Assembly (NCBI GenBank): GCA_964478455.1 | Contig: CAYZJD010000228.1 | Span: 1-7,653 of the forward strand | Length of the DNA stretch: 7,653 nt | Direction: 5' to 3' | Source of the DNA: CAYZJD01 sp964478455 | GTDB lineage: Bacteria > Acidobacteriota > Terriglobia > Bryobacterales > Bryobacteraceae | Shown: positions 1-6,174 of the stretch, in pieces | How the letters are laid out: each line of letters begins with the position of its first letter | Numbering within the stretch: position 1 is the first letter of the stretch | Notes under the pieces: model-generated | The model's database searches: none | The model's input: the letters and a program-made list of their open reading frames with translations, nothing else | What the model was told of the DNA's origin: nothing | Position numbers and translations under genes: made by a program

Positions 1-998
1 CCGAGCCGCTCCGCCAGCGCGATGTACGGCTCCACTGCCCGGTACTGCTCCGGGGAGAGCGCGGGCATGTTGACGGCGTTGATGGCCACGCCGCTCCGCA
101 AATATTCGGCAAGCTGCTCGGCGATGCGGACGCCGACGATCTCCTGCGCCTCCTCCGTCGAGCCGGCGATGTGCGGCGTAGCCACCACGGTGTCGAGCGA
201 GAACAGCGGGTAGCCCGCGGCCGGCGGTTCGGCCTCGAAGACATCCAGGGCGGCGCCGGCGACCTTCCCCGACTCGATCGCCTCCTTGAGTGCCTCCGCA
301 TCGATCAATTCCCCGCGCGAACAGTTAACCAGCCGCACGCCAGGCTTCATCCGCGCAAAGGCCTCCCGCGAGAGCATTCCCTTGGTCTCCGGAGTCATTG
401 CCACGTGCAGGCTGATGTAATCGCTTACGGCGTAAAGCCGCGCCAGGTCCACCAGTTCCACGTTCAGGTCTTCCGCCACCTGCGGGCTGACGTACGGATC
501 GGTGGCGACGATCTTCATCTCGAAGGCACGCGCCCGCTTGACCACCTCGCGGCCGATGCTGCCGAGGCCGACGACGCCGAGCGTCTTGTCCCGCAGCTCA
601 TTGCCCATGAACTTCTTCTTTTCCCACTTGCCGCTCTTGGTGGAAGCGCTGGCCTGCGGGATGCCGCGCGCCATCGCCAGCATTAGCGCCAGCGTGTGCT
701 CCGCCACCGAGACGGCATTGCCTCCCGGGGTGTTCATCACCAGCACGCCGGCGGCGGTGGCGGCCGGAAGATCCACGTTGTCCACCCCCACACCGGCGCG
801 CCCGATGACGCGCAGCTTCGGCGCTTTCTCGAGCACTTCGCGGGTTACTTTGACGGCGCTGCGGACGATGAGCGCGTCGCTATCGGCCAGATGTTGCGCG
901 TATTCCTTCGGATTGGAAACGATGACGTCCCAGCCGGGCTGGGAACGCAGATGCTCAATGCCGGCCGCGGCCAGCGGCTCGGCCACCAAGATTTTCAT
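1..998 (-). CDS. serA: D-3-phosphoglycerate dehydrogenase (partial, C-terminus off the left edge)
   Basis: This enzyme oxidises 3-phosphoglycerate to 3-phosphohydroxypyruvate with NAD, the first committed step of serine synthesis, in the cytoplasm. 332 codons are visible from the ATG at 996-998. They show an IVRSAVKV segment at 44-51, GRAGVGVDNVD at 67-77, the Rossmann GLGSIG at 144-149 with the NAD-ribose acidic residue D167, and the catalytic triad R228 (NCSRGE), E257 (DVFEAEP) and H276 (TPHIAGST). The ending AINAVNMPAL followed by PYIALAERL matches the join to the intervening domain of the long (about 525-residue) class, so roughly 190 residues, including the expected ACT domain, lie outside the window. 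It is the second gene of a minus-strand operon, 10 nt after the aminotransferase. The family call is firm; whether it is serine-inhibited cannot be judged without the C-terminus. Confidence 0.95.
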   Translation of the reverse strand, partial: MKILVAEPLAAAGIEHLRSQPGWDVIVSNPKEYAQHLADSDALIVRSAVKVTREVLEKAPKLRVIGRAGVGVDNVDLPAATAAGVLVMNTPGGNAVSVAEHTLALMLAMARGIPQASASTKSGKWEKKKFMGNELRDKTLGVVGLGSIGREVVKRARAFEMKIVATDPYVSPQVAEDLNVELVDLARLYAVSDYISLHVAMTPETKGMLSREAFARMKPGVRLVNCSRGELIDAEALKEAIESGKVAGAALDVFEAEPPAAGYPLFSLDTVVATPHIAGSTEEAQEIVGVRIAEQLAEYLRSGVAINAVNMPALSPEQYRAVEPYIALAERL

Positions 999-1011
999 GG
1001 GATCTCTCTCA
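999..1011 (-). promoter_or_regulatory. serA ribosome binding site overlapping the upstream stop codon
   Basis: Read on the minus strand, the purine run GAGAGAGAT lies just upstream of the serA ATG and merges with the TGA stop (1009-1011) of the aminotransferase gene. The arrangement suggests translational coupling of the two enzymes. The Shine-Dalgarno match is only moderate (GAG repeats, no full AGGAGG). Confidence 0.5.
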
Positions 1012-2181
1012 GGCTCCGACGGCCTGCCCCGCCAGGGCGACCTCGGCGTAGACGTTCTGCACGGCCGCCACTCCGCTCCCGAACTTCACCGGGATACCCT
1101 GGGCAGCCAGGATCAATTCCAGCTCGGCCACCACCGCGAACAAGTCGGCGAAATCGAAGTAGCCCAGATGCGCGATGCGGAAGATTTTGCCTTTCATCGA
1201 GCCCTGACCATTGGCGATGATCGCGCCGAACCGGTTGCGGAACTCCTTCACAATGACGCCGGAGTCCATGCCCGCAGGTGCCTTGACCGCGGTCACGGAA
1301 GCCGCCGGCGACCCCGGAGCGAACAGCTCCAGCCCGAGCGCGGTGACGGCGGCGCGCGTAGCGCGGGCCAGAGCCTCCGCGTTCTCCACCAGCTTGTCCA
1401 TGCCCACGCCCTTGATGTACTTCAGCGCCTCGGCCAGCGCCAGCAGCAGCGACGTGTTAGGCGTCCAGCTCGACTCGCCCTTCTCGGCGTTCTTCCTTTC
1501 CTTCTTCAGATCGAAGTAATAGTGCGGAAGAGTAGCTGTCTCGGTAAACCGCCACGCTTTCGGGCTGATCGCAAGAAACGCCAGCCCCGGCGGGATCATG
1601 AACGCCTTCTGTGAGCCGCCGACGACGAGGTCCAGGCCCCAGCCGTCGATGTCGAGCGGCATGGTGCCCAGGCCCGTGATGGCATCCACGACGAAGATGG
1701 CGTCCGTCTTGGCGATCGCCTGACCCATGGCGCGCACGTCGTGCGCGGCCGCCGTCGAGGTCTCCGACGCCTGTACGAACACGCCGCGGATCGAAGAATC
1801 GGAAGCCAGCGTCTCCTGGACGCGCTCCGGTGTCACCACGTCGCCGTACTCGGCCTTGAGAACGATCGCCTCCAGGCCGAACGCTTTGGCGATCTCAACC
1901 CAGCGCTCGCCGAACTTGCCGGCCGAGCAGACGATCACCTTGTCGCCGCGCGAGAAGCAGTTGGAGACGGTAGACTCCATCGCGCCGGTCCCCGAGGCAA
2001 CAAAGACCAGCACGTCGTTCGACGTGCCCATGATTTGCCGCAAGTCTGAAAGAACAGTGCGGTAAAGACTGCGGAAATCTTCCGTGCGATGGTGGATGTC
2101 TGATCCCATCATCGCCTGGAGGGCCGGCGGATACAGCGGCGTCGGCCCGGGGGTCAGGAGTCGCTGTTTACGGATATGCAT
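1009..2181 (-). CDS. Class V PLP-dependent aminotransferase, probable phosphoserine (or serine/alanine-glyoxylate type) aminotransferase
   Basis: A 390-residue fold-type I aminotransferase of the serine-pyruvate/alanine-glyoxylate subfamily, of normal full length. Visible signatures are the N-terminal LTPGPTP (8-14), HHRTEDF (30-36), the phosphate-cup SGTGAME (63-69), ETSTAAAHDV (140-149), the cofactor aspartate D166 in VVDAITGLGT, the PLP lysine K192 in GGSQKAFMIPPG, and the carboxylate-binding arginine R335 in FRIAHLGYF. It is not a SerC-type sequence. Related class V enzymes of archaea and some bacteria act as broad-specificity transaminases and supply phosphoserine. Its position directly before serA, with 10 nt between them, makes 3-phosphohydroxypyruvate to phosphoserine the likely reaction here. 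That substrate is an inference; the sequence alone would also fit serine- or alanine-glyoxylate transamination. The ATG at 2179-2181 gives the expected N-terminus. Confidence 0.9.
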   Translation of the reverse strand: MHIRKQRLLTPGPTPLYPPALQAMMGSDIHHRTEDFRSLYRTVLSDLRQIMGTSNDVLVFVASGTGAMESTVSNCFSRGDKVIVCSAGKFGERWVEIAKAFGLEAIVLKAEYGDVVTPERVQETLASDSSIRGVFVQASETSTAAAHDVRAMGQAIAKTDAIFVVDAITGLGTMPLDIDGWGLDLVVGGSQKAFMIPPGLAFLAISPKAWRFTETATLPHYYFDLKKERKNAEKGESSWTPNTSLLLALAEALKYIKGVGMDKLVENAEALARATRAAVTALGLELFAPGSPAASVTAVKAPAGMDSGVIVKEFRNRFGAIIANGQGSMKGKIFRIAHLGYFDFADLFAVVAELELILAAQGIPVKFGSGVAAVQNVYAEVALAGQAVGA

Positions 2182-2219
2182 GGCTACAATCTTGGTAGTC
2201 CATTAGAATAACAGACATC
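2182..2219. promoter_or_regulatory. Divergent promoter region between the aminotransferase and yqeY-like genes
   Basis: Only 38 bp separate the two start codons, and this is an AT-rich patch in GC-rich DNA. On the plus strand TAGAAT (2204-2209) matches the -10 consensus in 5 of 6 positions. On the minus strand TCTAAT (2207 down to 2202) also matches in 5 of 6, so the two candidate -10 boxes overlap almost completely. No good -35 box is visible for either strand. The plus -10 sits 10 nt before the ATG, so that transcript would be leaderless or nearly so, in keeping with the lack of a Shine-Dalgarno sequence there. Seen: the boxes and spacing. Inferred: promoter activity. Confidence 0.4.
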
Positions 2220-2666
2220 ATGCCCCTGCTTGACCGCATTCAAAGAGAGATGGTTGCGGCGATGAAGGCCAGGGAAGAGGCCCGCCTGAGCGCCCTGCGG
2301 ATGATCAAGACCGCCCTCAAGAAGCACGAGGTCGATTCGATGAAGCCTCTGAACGAGGCATCCGAGTTGCAGGTCATGAACACGCTTCTCAAGCAACGCC
2401 GGGAGGCCGCCGACATGTTTCGCAAGGGCGGCCGGGTGGACCTCGCCGAAAAGGAAGAAGCCGAGTTGCGCCTGATCGAATCGTACCTGCCGGCCGCGCC
2501 GGCCGAGGAGGAGATGGAGGCCGCCATCGCCGCCGCTCTGGCCGAAACCGGCGTCACGTCGCTCAAGCAAATGGGCGTGGTGATGAAAGCGGCGCAAGCG
2601 AAGCTCGCGGGCAAGCGCGTGGACGGAAAGACGCTCAGCGATCGCGTGAGAGCAAGGCTTTCGTGA
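2220..2666 (+). CDS. GatB/YqeY domain-containing protein
   Basis: A 148-residue cytoplasmic protein, the usual length for stand-alone YqeY proteins. The family pattern is clear: an N-terminal helix MPLLDRIQREMVAAMKAREE, RLSALRMIKTALKKHEV (23-39), LLKQRREAADMFRKGGRVDLAEKEEAE across 56-82, the hinge IESYLP (86-91), and a C-terminal part with KQMGVVMKAAQAKLAG and DGKTLSDRVRARL. YqeY is homologous to the tail domain of GatB, the subunit of tRNA-dependent amidotransferase that contacts tRNA. Its own role is not settled; tRNA or aminoacyl-tRNA handling is the common guess. The ATG at 2220 is the only sensible start and has no Shine-Dalgarno motif, which fits a leaderless message. Its TGA lies just before the next gene, whose ribosome binding site overlaps it, so the two are probably co-transcribed. 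Confidence 0.92.
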   Translation: MPLLDRIQREMVAAMKAREEARLSALRMIKTALKKHEVDSMKPLNEASELQVMNTLLKQRREAADMFRKGGRVDLAEKEEAELRLIESYLPAAPAEEEMEAAIAAALAETGVTSLKQMGVVMKAAQAKLAGKRVDGKTLSDRVRARLS

Positions 2667-2670
2667 GGGA
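2665..2670 (+). promoter_or_regulatory. Ribosome binding site that favours the ATG at 2675
   Basis: GAGGGA overlaps the stop codon of the yqeY-like gene and ends 4 nt before an in-frame ATG at 2675-2677. A GTG at 2663 could also open the frame, but it has no such motif in front of it and would only add MRDP before the basic start of the signal peptide. The ATG is therefore preferred. Confidence 0.55.
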
Positions 2671-2674
2671 CCCG

Positions 2675-3250
2675 ATGAGGCGGATGTTGCTGGCTCTGGC
2701 TGTTTCGGCGTGCCTCGGCGCGCAGCCGCCGAAGCTTGGTCAGCGCGCGCCGGATGAGTTCGGCGGCAAACAGCACACGCTTCTCCTCATCGAGCGCGGC
2801 TCTTGCAGCTCGCACTCCGCCCAGGTCCTGAACGAAGCGGCCGGACGCCTCGCGAACGTGGAGACGACGCTGGTGGTGGCGCATGACGCAGCCGCCGCTG
2901 CGAAGTACGGCGATGATTGTGCGGCGTTCCTGATCGACAAGGAGGGCAGTATCCGCCGTGTCGGCCGGCCCGGCCCGCAGGCCCGGGACCTGGTCGACTT
3001 CGTTGACCTCTGGCGCATCGGCAAGGACAACTTCGATCTTGCCTGCAAGCGCTGCCATGGCGTCGACGGCAACCTCGACGACTACCCCAAGATCAAGAAG
3101 CTCGGCGGCATCGGCAACCGCCTTACTCCGGAGGAGATCCTCAGCCGCATTTATCCCGTGGAGTTGACGCGCGACGAGATCACCGTCCGCAGCCACCTCT
3201 TCACCCGCCGCGAACTCGACGCGCTGATCGTCTACGTCTCGGGCCTGTAA
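2675..3250 (+). CDS. Exported thioredoxin-like/c-type cytochrome fusion protein
   Basis: A protein of 191 residues from the ATG. MRRMLLALAVSACLGA is a short export signal. VSAC (10-13) also fits a lipobox, so it may be a lipoprotein anchored through C13; otherwise cleavage after A16 is likely. Residues about 20-115 look like a thioredoxin/peroxiredoxin-type fold (GQRAPDEFGG, a LLLIERGSC strand-Cys, then AAFLIDKEGSIRRVG). The active site is reduced to a single cysteine, C44 in CSSHS, with another at C82, so dithiol redox chemistry is doubtful. Residues about 116-191 are a small class I cytochrome c with the heme motif CKRCH (124-128) and a typical end, TRRELDALIVYVSGL. The mature protein has no methionine at all, so the usual Met axial ligand is missing; H174 in VRSHLF lies near where it is expected. 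It probably moves electrons in the periplasm. Partner unknown. A GTG start at 2663 would add four residues. Confidence 0.75.
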   Translation: MRRMLLALAVSACLGAQPPKLGQRAPDEFGGKQHTLLLIERGSCSSHSAQVLNEAAGRLANVETTLVVAHDAAAAAKYGDDCAAFLIDKEGSIRRVGRPGPQARDLVDFVDLWRIGKDNFDLACKRCHGVDGNLDDYPKIKKLGGIGNRLTPEEILSRIYPVELTRDEITVRSHLFTRRELDALIVYVSGL

Positions 3251-3251
3251 C

Positions 3252-3356
3252 CCAAAAACCGGTGACAGGCTACGCAATTCCCGATTACACGCCTTGACGG
3301 CGCTCAATCTCCACGCCTCGAAACCGGGGATTGCGTAGCCTGTCACCGGTTTTTGG
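3252..3356. repeat. 105-bp element with 32-bp near-perfect inverted arms (terminator or REPIN/MITE-like palindrome)
   Basis: The left arm 3252-3283 and right arm 3325-3356 are reverse complements at 31 of 32 positions. The one mismatch (3279/3329) is a G-U pair in RNA. The loop is 41 nt (3284-3324) and contains a small inner CGCC/GGCG hairpin at 3290-3302. The outer ends carry an A5 (3254-3258) and T5 (3350-3354) tract that pair with each other, as in bidirectional intrinsic terminators. It starts right after the cytochrome stop codon, so ending transcription there is plausible. The arms are much longer and better matched than a terminator needs. Size and layout (two inverted units about a spacer) recall REPINs mobilised by RAYT transposases, or a MITE. 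No target duplication is obvious at its edges. The inverted repeat is certain; its nature is inferred. Confidence 0.9.
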
Positions 3357-3368
3357 CTGGGATATGAT
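3340..3368 (+). promoter_or_regulatory. Candidate promoter for the OPT operon, with its -35 inside the repeat arm
   Basis: CTGTCA (3340-3345, 4 of 6 to TTGACA) and TATGAT (3363-3368, 5 of 6 to TATAAT) are 17 bp apart. They would start transcription near 3375, leaving a leader of about 19 nt that still holds the GAGGT motif before the ATG at 3394. The -35 lies in the right arm of the inverted repeat. Judged by eye only. Confidence 0.35.
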
Positions 3369-3379
3369 GTTCCGGTTGC

Positions 3380-3384
3380 GAGGT
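3380..3384 (+). promoter_or_regulatory. Ribosome binding site that sets the OPT start at 3394
   Basis: GAGGT lies 9 nt before the ATG at 3394. The frame is open further up (TTG at 3331, ATGs at 3364 and 3367), but those starts lie inside or next to the inverted repeat and would add residues unlike a transporter N-terminus. Confidence 0.55.
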
Positions 3385-3393
3385 CACAGCCTG

Positions 3394-5373
3394 ATGAGCG
3401 AACAGAAGTTCCGCCCCTACGTTCCGGAGGACCTGCAGATGACCGAGTTCACGGCGCGGGCCGTGATGCTGGGGCTGGTCATGACGGTGATCCTCGGCGC
3501 AGCCAACGCCTACCTCGGGCTTCGCGCCGGTATGACGATCGCCGCCACCTACCCGGCGGCGGTGATCAGCATGGCCGTGCTGCGGCTGTTCCGCGGCTCG
3601 ATTCTTGAGGAGAACATCGCGCGCACGGTGGGCTCGATCGGCGAATCGGTGGCCGCCGGCGCTATCTTCACGATTCCGGCGTTCGTCATCTCCAAAGCGT
3701 GGCCGGCCTTCGATCCCGAGCACGCCTACTGGAAGTCGAGCGTGCTGATGCTGGTCGGCGGCGTACTCGGCATTCTGTTCGTCACGCTGCTCAGAAAGGT
3801 GATGGTCGAGGACCGGGAGTTGCCGTTCCCCGAATCGGTGGCGGCCTCCGAAATTCACAAGGCGGGCCAGCGCGGCGCTCAGGCGGCGAAACTGCTCTTC
3901 TACAACATGGGCATCGGCGCGGTGATCTACTTCCTAGGTGTGATCCAGTTGTTCGCCGCGAGCCGTGAGTTCTTCATCCACATCGGGCAGATCGGCAAGA
4001 GCCTTGTCCGCCTTGGCAGCGGTACGGAGGCCCCCTCCGTTGGCGTGGGTGGGGTAACGGCAGGCTCGATTCCCGCCGTCAGCCCAGCCTACCTCGGTGT
4101 GGGTTATATCATCGGGCCGCGCCTAGCGGCGTTGAATTTCTCCGGCGGAGTGGTGGCCTGGGGCCTGCTGGTGCCGCTGTTCATCTACTTCCTCGGGCCG
4201 CAACTTCAGACAACGCTGCCGGCGGGCGCGCCGGCCGAATCGTGGAGCGACCTGGCGACCTCCATCTGGCGATTCATTGTGCGGCCGATCGCCGTCGGCG
4301 GCATGCTCGTCGGCGCGGGCTTCACGCTGTTCCGGATGAGGAAGAGCCTCGGCGTGGGCATGCGCCGCGCGGTGACGGACTTGAAGAAAGCCGGAGGCCA
4401 GGTGCAGGTCGCCGGCCGGACCGACCGCGACCTCGGCGCGCGTACGGTGTTCACCGGGCTCGGCGTCACTCTCGCCTGCATGGTCATCCTCTACTACTAC
4501 TTCGCCGGTGCAATCGGCGGGGCGGTCACGGCCGCGCTGGTGATGATGGTCCTCGGTTTCTTCTTCGCCGCGGTCTCGGGGAACCTCGTCGGTATGATCG
4601 GCTCCTCCAACAACCCCATCTCCGGCCTCACGCTGTCCACGCTGATCGTGGCCGCGCTGCTGATGGTGACGGTCGGCGTGTCCGGCGTCAGCGGCGTGGC
4701 GGCCGTGCTTGGCGTGGCGGCCGTGGTCTGTGTTTCCTCGGCTGTCGCCGGCGAGATGCTCCAGGACCTGAAGGTCGGGCACATCCTCGGGGGCACGCCG
4801 CGGAGCATGCAGATCGGCGACTTCCTCGGCGTGTTCTTCGCCAGCGCGCTGCTCTACTTCCCGCTGCTGGTCCTGCACCAGGGCAACATCAACGCGGGCG
4901 GGACCGGCTTCGGCGACCGGCAGCTNNNNNNNNNNGACATGCCATGGCCGCTGGTGGTGGTCGGCATCTTCATGGGCCTCGCGCTGATCATGGTGCAGGT
5001 CCGCAGCCCGATGCTCTTCGCCGTCGGCATGTACCTCCCGCTCGAGACAACCTTCGCCATCTTCCTCGGAGGCGTCATCCGGTGGATCACCGACGCAAGG
5101 CGCGACCGCCGCGGTTTCAACGAAGCGCAGAAGGCGAGGGTGGAGAACGCCGGAGTGTTAACGGCGTCCGGGCTGATTGCCGGCGAGGCGGTCATGGGAC
5201 TGGTGGTGGCCACGTTCCGGTTCTTCGAGTGGCCGCTACCGGTCCTCTTCGAGCACCCGTCGATGCTCGCGGGTCTCGGAGTGCTCGTGCTGCTGGCGAT
5301 CCTGATGGTGAAGGTGCCGCTCGCCAACGCCGGTAGTCCCGACGAGCCGGCGCCGCCAACCGCGATCATGTGA
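3394..5373 (+). CDS. OPT-family oligopeptide (or metal-chelate) transporter, interrupted by an assembly gap
   Basis: A large inner-membrane transporter of the OPT superfamily: 659 codons as written, about 14-16 hydrophobic segments, with no signal peptide needed. Family marks include TEFTARAVMLGLV near the N-terminus, YLGLRAGMTIAATYPAAVIS (40-59), RELPFPESVAASEIHKAGQ (141-159), the conserved GSSNNPISGLTLSTL (403-417), AGEMLQDLKVGHILGGTP (452-469), and RSPMLFAVGMYLPLETTFAI after the gap. OPT proteins take up oligopeptides, or in the YSL branch metal-nicotianamine type chelates; bacterial substrates are mostly unknown. Ten Ns at 4926-4935 fall between FGDRQL and DMPWPLV. Relatives have a longer stretch here, so the gene is likely incomplete as assembled rather than broken. 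It heads an operon with the hydrolase 13 nt downstream and the GT-C-like protein beyond. Confidence 0.92.
   Translation: MSEQKFRPYVPEDLQMTEFTARAVMLGLVMTVILGAANAYLGLRAGMTIAATYPAAVISMAVLRLFRGSILEENIARTVGSIGESVAAGAIFTIPAFVISKAWPAFDPEHAYWKSSVLMLVGGVLGILFVTLLRKVMVEDRELPFPESVAASEIHKAGQRGAQAAKLLFYNMGIGAVIYFLGVIQLFAASREFFIHIGQIGKSLVRLGSGTEAPSVGVGGVTAGSIPAVSPAYLGVGYIIGPRLAALNFSGGVVAWGLLVPLFIYFLGPQLQTTLPAGAPAESWSDLATSIWRFIVRPIAVGGMLVGAGFTLFRMRKSLGVGMRRAVTDLKKAGGQVQVAGRTDRDLGARTVFTGLGVTLACMVILYYYFAGAIGGAVTAALVMMVLGFFFAAVSGNLVGMIGSSNNPISGLTLSTLIVAALLMVTVGVSGVSGVAAVLGVAAVVCVSSAVAGEMLQDLKVGHILGGTPRSMQIGDFLGVFFASALLYFPLLVLHQGNINAGGTGFGDRQXXXXDMPWPLVVVGIFMGLALIMVQVRSPMLFAVGMYLPLETTFAIFLGGVIRWITDARRDRRGFNEAQKARVENAGVLTASGLIAGEAVMGLVVATFRFFEWPLPVLFEHPSMLAGLGVLVLLAILMVKVPLANAGSPDEPAPPTAIM
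4926..4935. other. Assembly gap (10 Ns) inside the OPT gene
   Basis: Ten undetermined bases. The reading frame stays open across them (CTN, which is always Leu, then three NNN codons, then GAC). Ten is a common placeholder for a gap of unknown size, so the frame being kept does not show that the length is right. Confidence 0.98.
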
Positions 5374-5386
5374 GCGGAAACGAGTT

Positions 5387-6172
5387 ATGTCGCTGATGAA
5401 AGAGATCCGGGAGTTCCCGGTTCCCAAGAATGCCGCGGCCTTGTGGTGGTTGGGCCAGAACGGCTACATCTTCAAGACCTCCGAGGGCACGCTCGCAAGC
5501 GTCGATCTTTACCTTACCGATTACTGCCAGAGCCTGTATCCCGACTTTGACCTGACACGGCGCGTGCCGGTCCTCATTCCGCCCGAGGAAGTCGAGGTCG
5601 ATCTCTACGCCTGCACGCACAACCACGCCGACCATACCGACCCGATGACCGTCCGCGGCCTGCGCAACAAGGACACCGCGCTGTTCATCGGGCCGCATCC
5701 GAGCTGCGAGATCTACGAGACGGAGGGCGTGGAGACAGGCCGCATCGTGCCCGCCTGGCCGGACCGCGAGATCGAGTTCCGCGACATTCAGGTCCGCGGC
5801 ACGTTCGCCCTGCCCACCGACGATACCGACCTCAATCACATGGGTTACGTCTTCCGGTTCGGCGGCGGCCCGAAGATCTACGTGACCGGCGATACGGACC
5901 ACACCGAGTTACTATACTCGGCGGCGAGGTTCTTGCCCGACTTACTCATCACCGTGATCAACGGTGGTTTCAACAACCTTTCGCATTATGAGGCGGCGGA
6001 GCTGGCCTCGAAGATCAAGCCGAAAGCGGCCATCCCCTGCCATTACGACATGTTCCCGGACAACGCCGTGGATCCGAAACAGTTCCGCGCTTCGCTCCGG
6101 CTCAAGGCCCCGGACGTGAAGTACCAGGAACTCGAGCACGGCAAGCCGTTCGTTTTCTCCACCGGGATGTAG
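5387..6172 (+). CDS. UlaG-like metallo-beta-lactamase-fold hydrolase
   Basis: A 261-residue cytoplasmic metal-dependent hydrolase of the COG2220/UlaG-like branch; no signal peptide. The metal-site motif HNHADH (78-83) is intact and is followed by the family DPMT. Further expected ligands are H151 (LNHMGY), D169 (TGDTDH) and H219 (PCHYDMF). D40 lies in the early SVDLYLTD strand and turn, typical of this branch. E. coli UlaG is an L-ascorbate-6-phosphate lactonase and is longer (about 354 residues). The substrate here is unknown, and no other ascorbate-pathway gene is visible. The ATG at 5387 has only a weak purine stretch before it; an in-frame ATG at 5396 is possible. It lies 13 nt after the OPT gene and 2 nt before the next, so the three are almost certainly one transcript, and the hydrolase may act on something the transporter brings in (inference). 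Confidence 0.88.
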   Translation: MSLMKEIREFPVPKNAAALWWLGQNGYIFKTSEGTLASVDLYLTDYCQSLYPDFDLTRRVPVLIPPEEVEVDLYACTHNHADHTDPMTVRGLRNKDTALFIGPHPSCEIYETEGVETGRIVPAWPDREIEFRDIQVRGTFALPTDDTDLNHMGYVFRFGGGPKIYVTGDTDHTELLYSAARFLPDLLITVINGGFNNLSHYEAAELASKIKPKAAIPCHYDMFPDNAVDPKQFRASLRLKAPDVKYQELEHGKPFVFSTGM

Positions 6173-6174
6173 CC

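Noticed and set aside
502..1614. 370-codon open frame on the plus strand
   Set aside because: It runs antisense across both serA and the aminotransferase, whose motifs are unmistakable.
2240..3346. Long open frame of 368 codons on the minus strand
   Set aside because: It lies opposite the yqeY-like and cytochrome genes, has low-complexity Arg/Ala-rich content without domain motifs, and starts inside the inverted repeat. It is a by-product of high GC.
3252..3356. CRISPR or direct-repeat array
   Set aside because: There are only two arms and they are inverted, not direct; no further copies or spacers follow.
3252..3356. Insertion-sequence remnant with terminal inverted repeats
   Set aside because: The 41-nt interior is too short to hold any transposase fragment and no flanking target duplication is visible. 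A MITE/REPIN origin remains open.
4123..4878. 251-codon open frame on the minus strand
   Set aside because: It is antisense to the OPT gene and rich in His, Glu and Arg in the way typical of shadow frames opposite membrane proteins; no ribosome site or family motif.
5387..6172. Antibiotic-resistance beta-lactamase
   Set aside because: The metallo-beta-lactamase fold is present, but the motifs (HNHADH plus DPMT, LNHMGY, CHYDMF) are those of the UlaG-like branch and there is no export signal.
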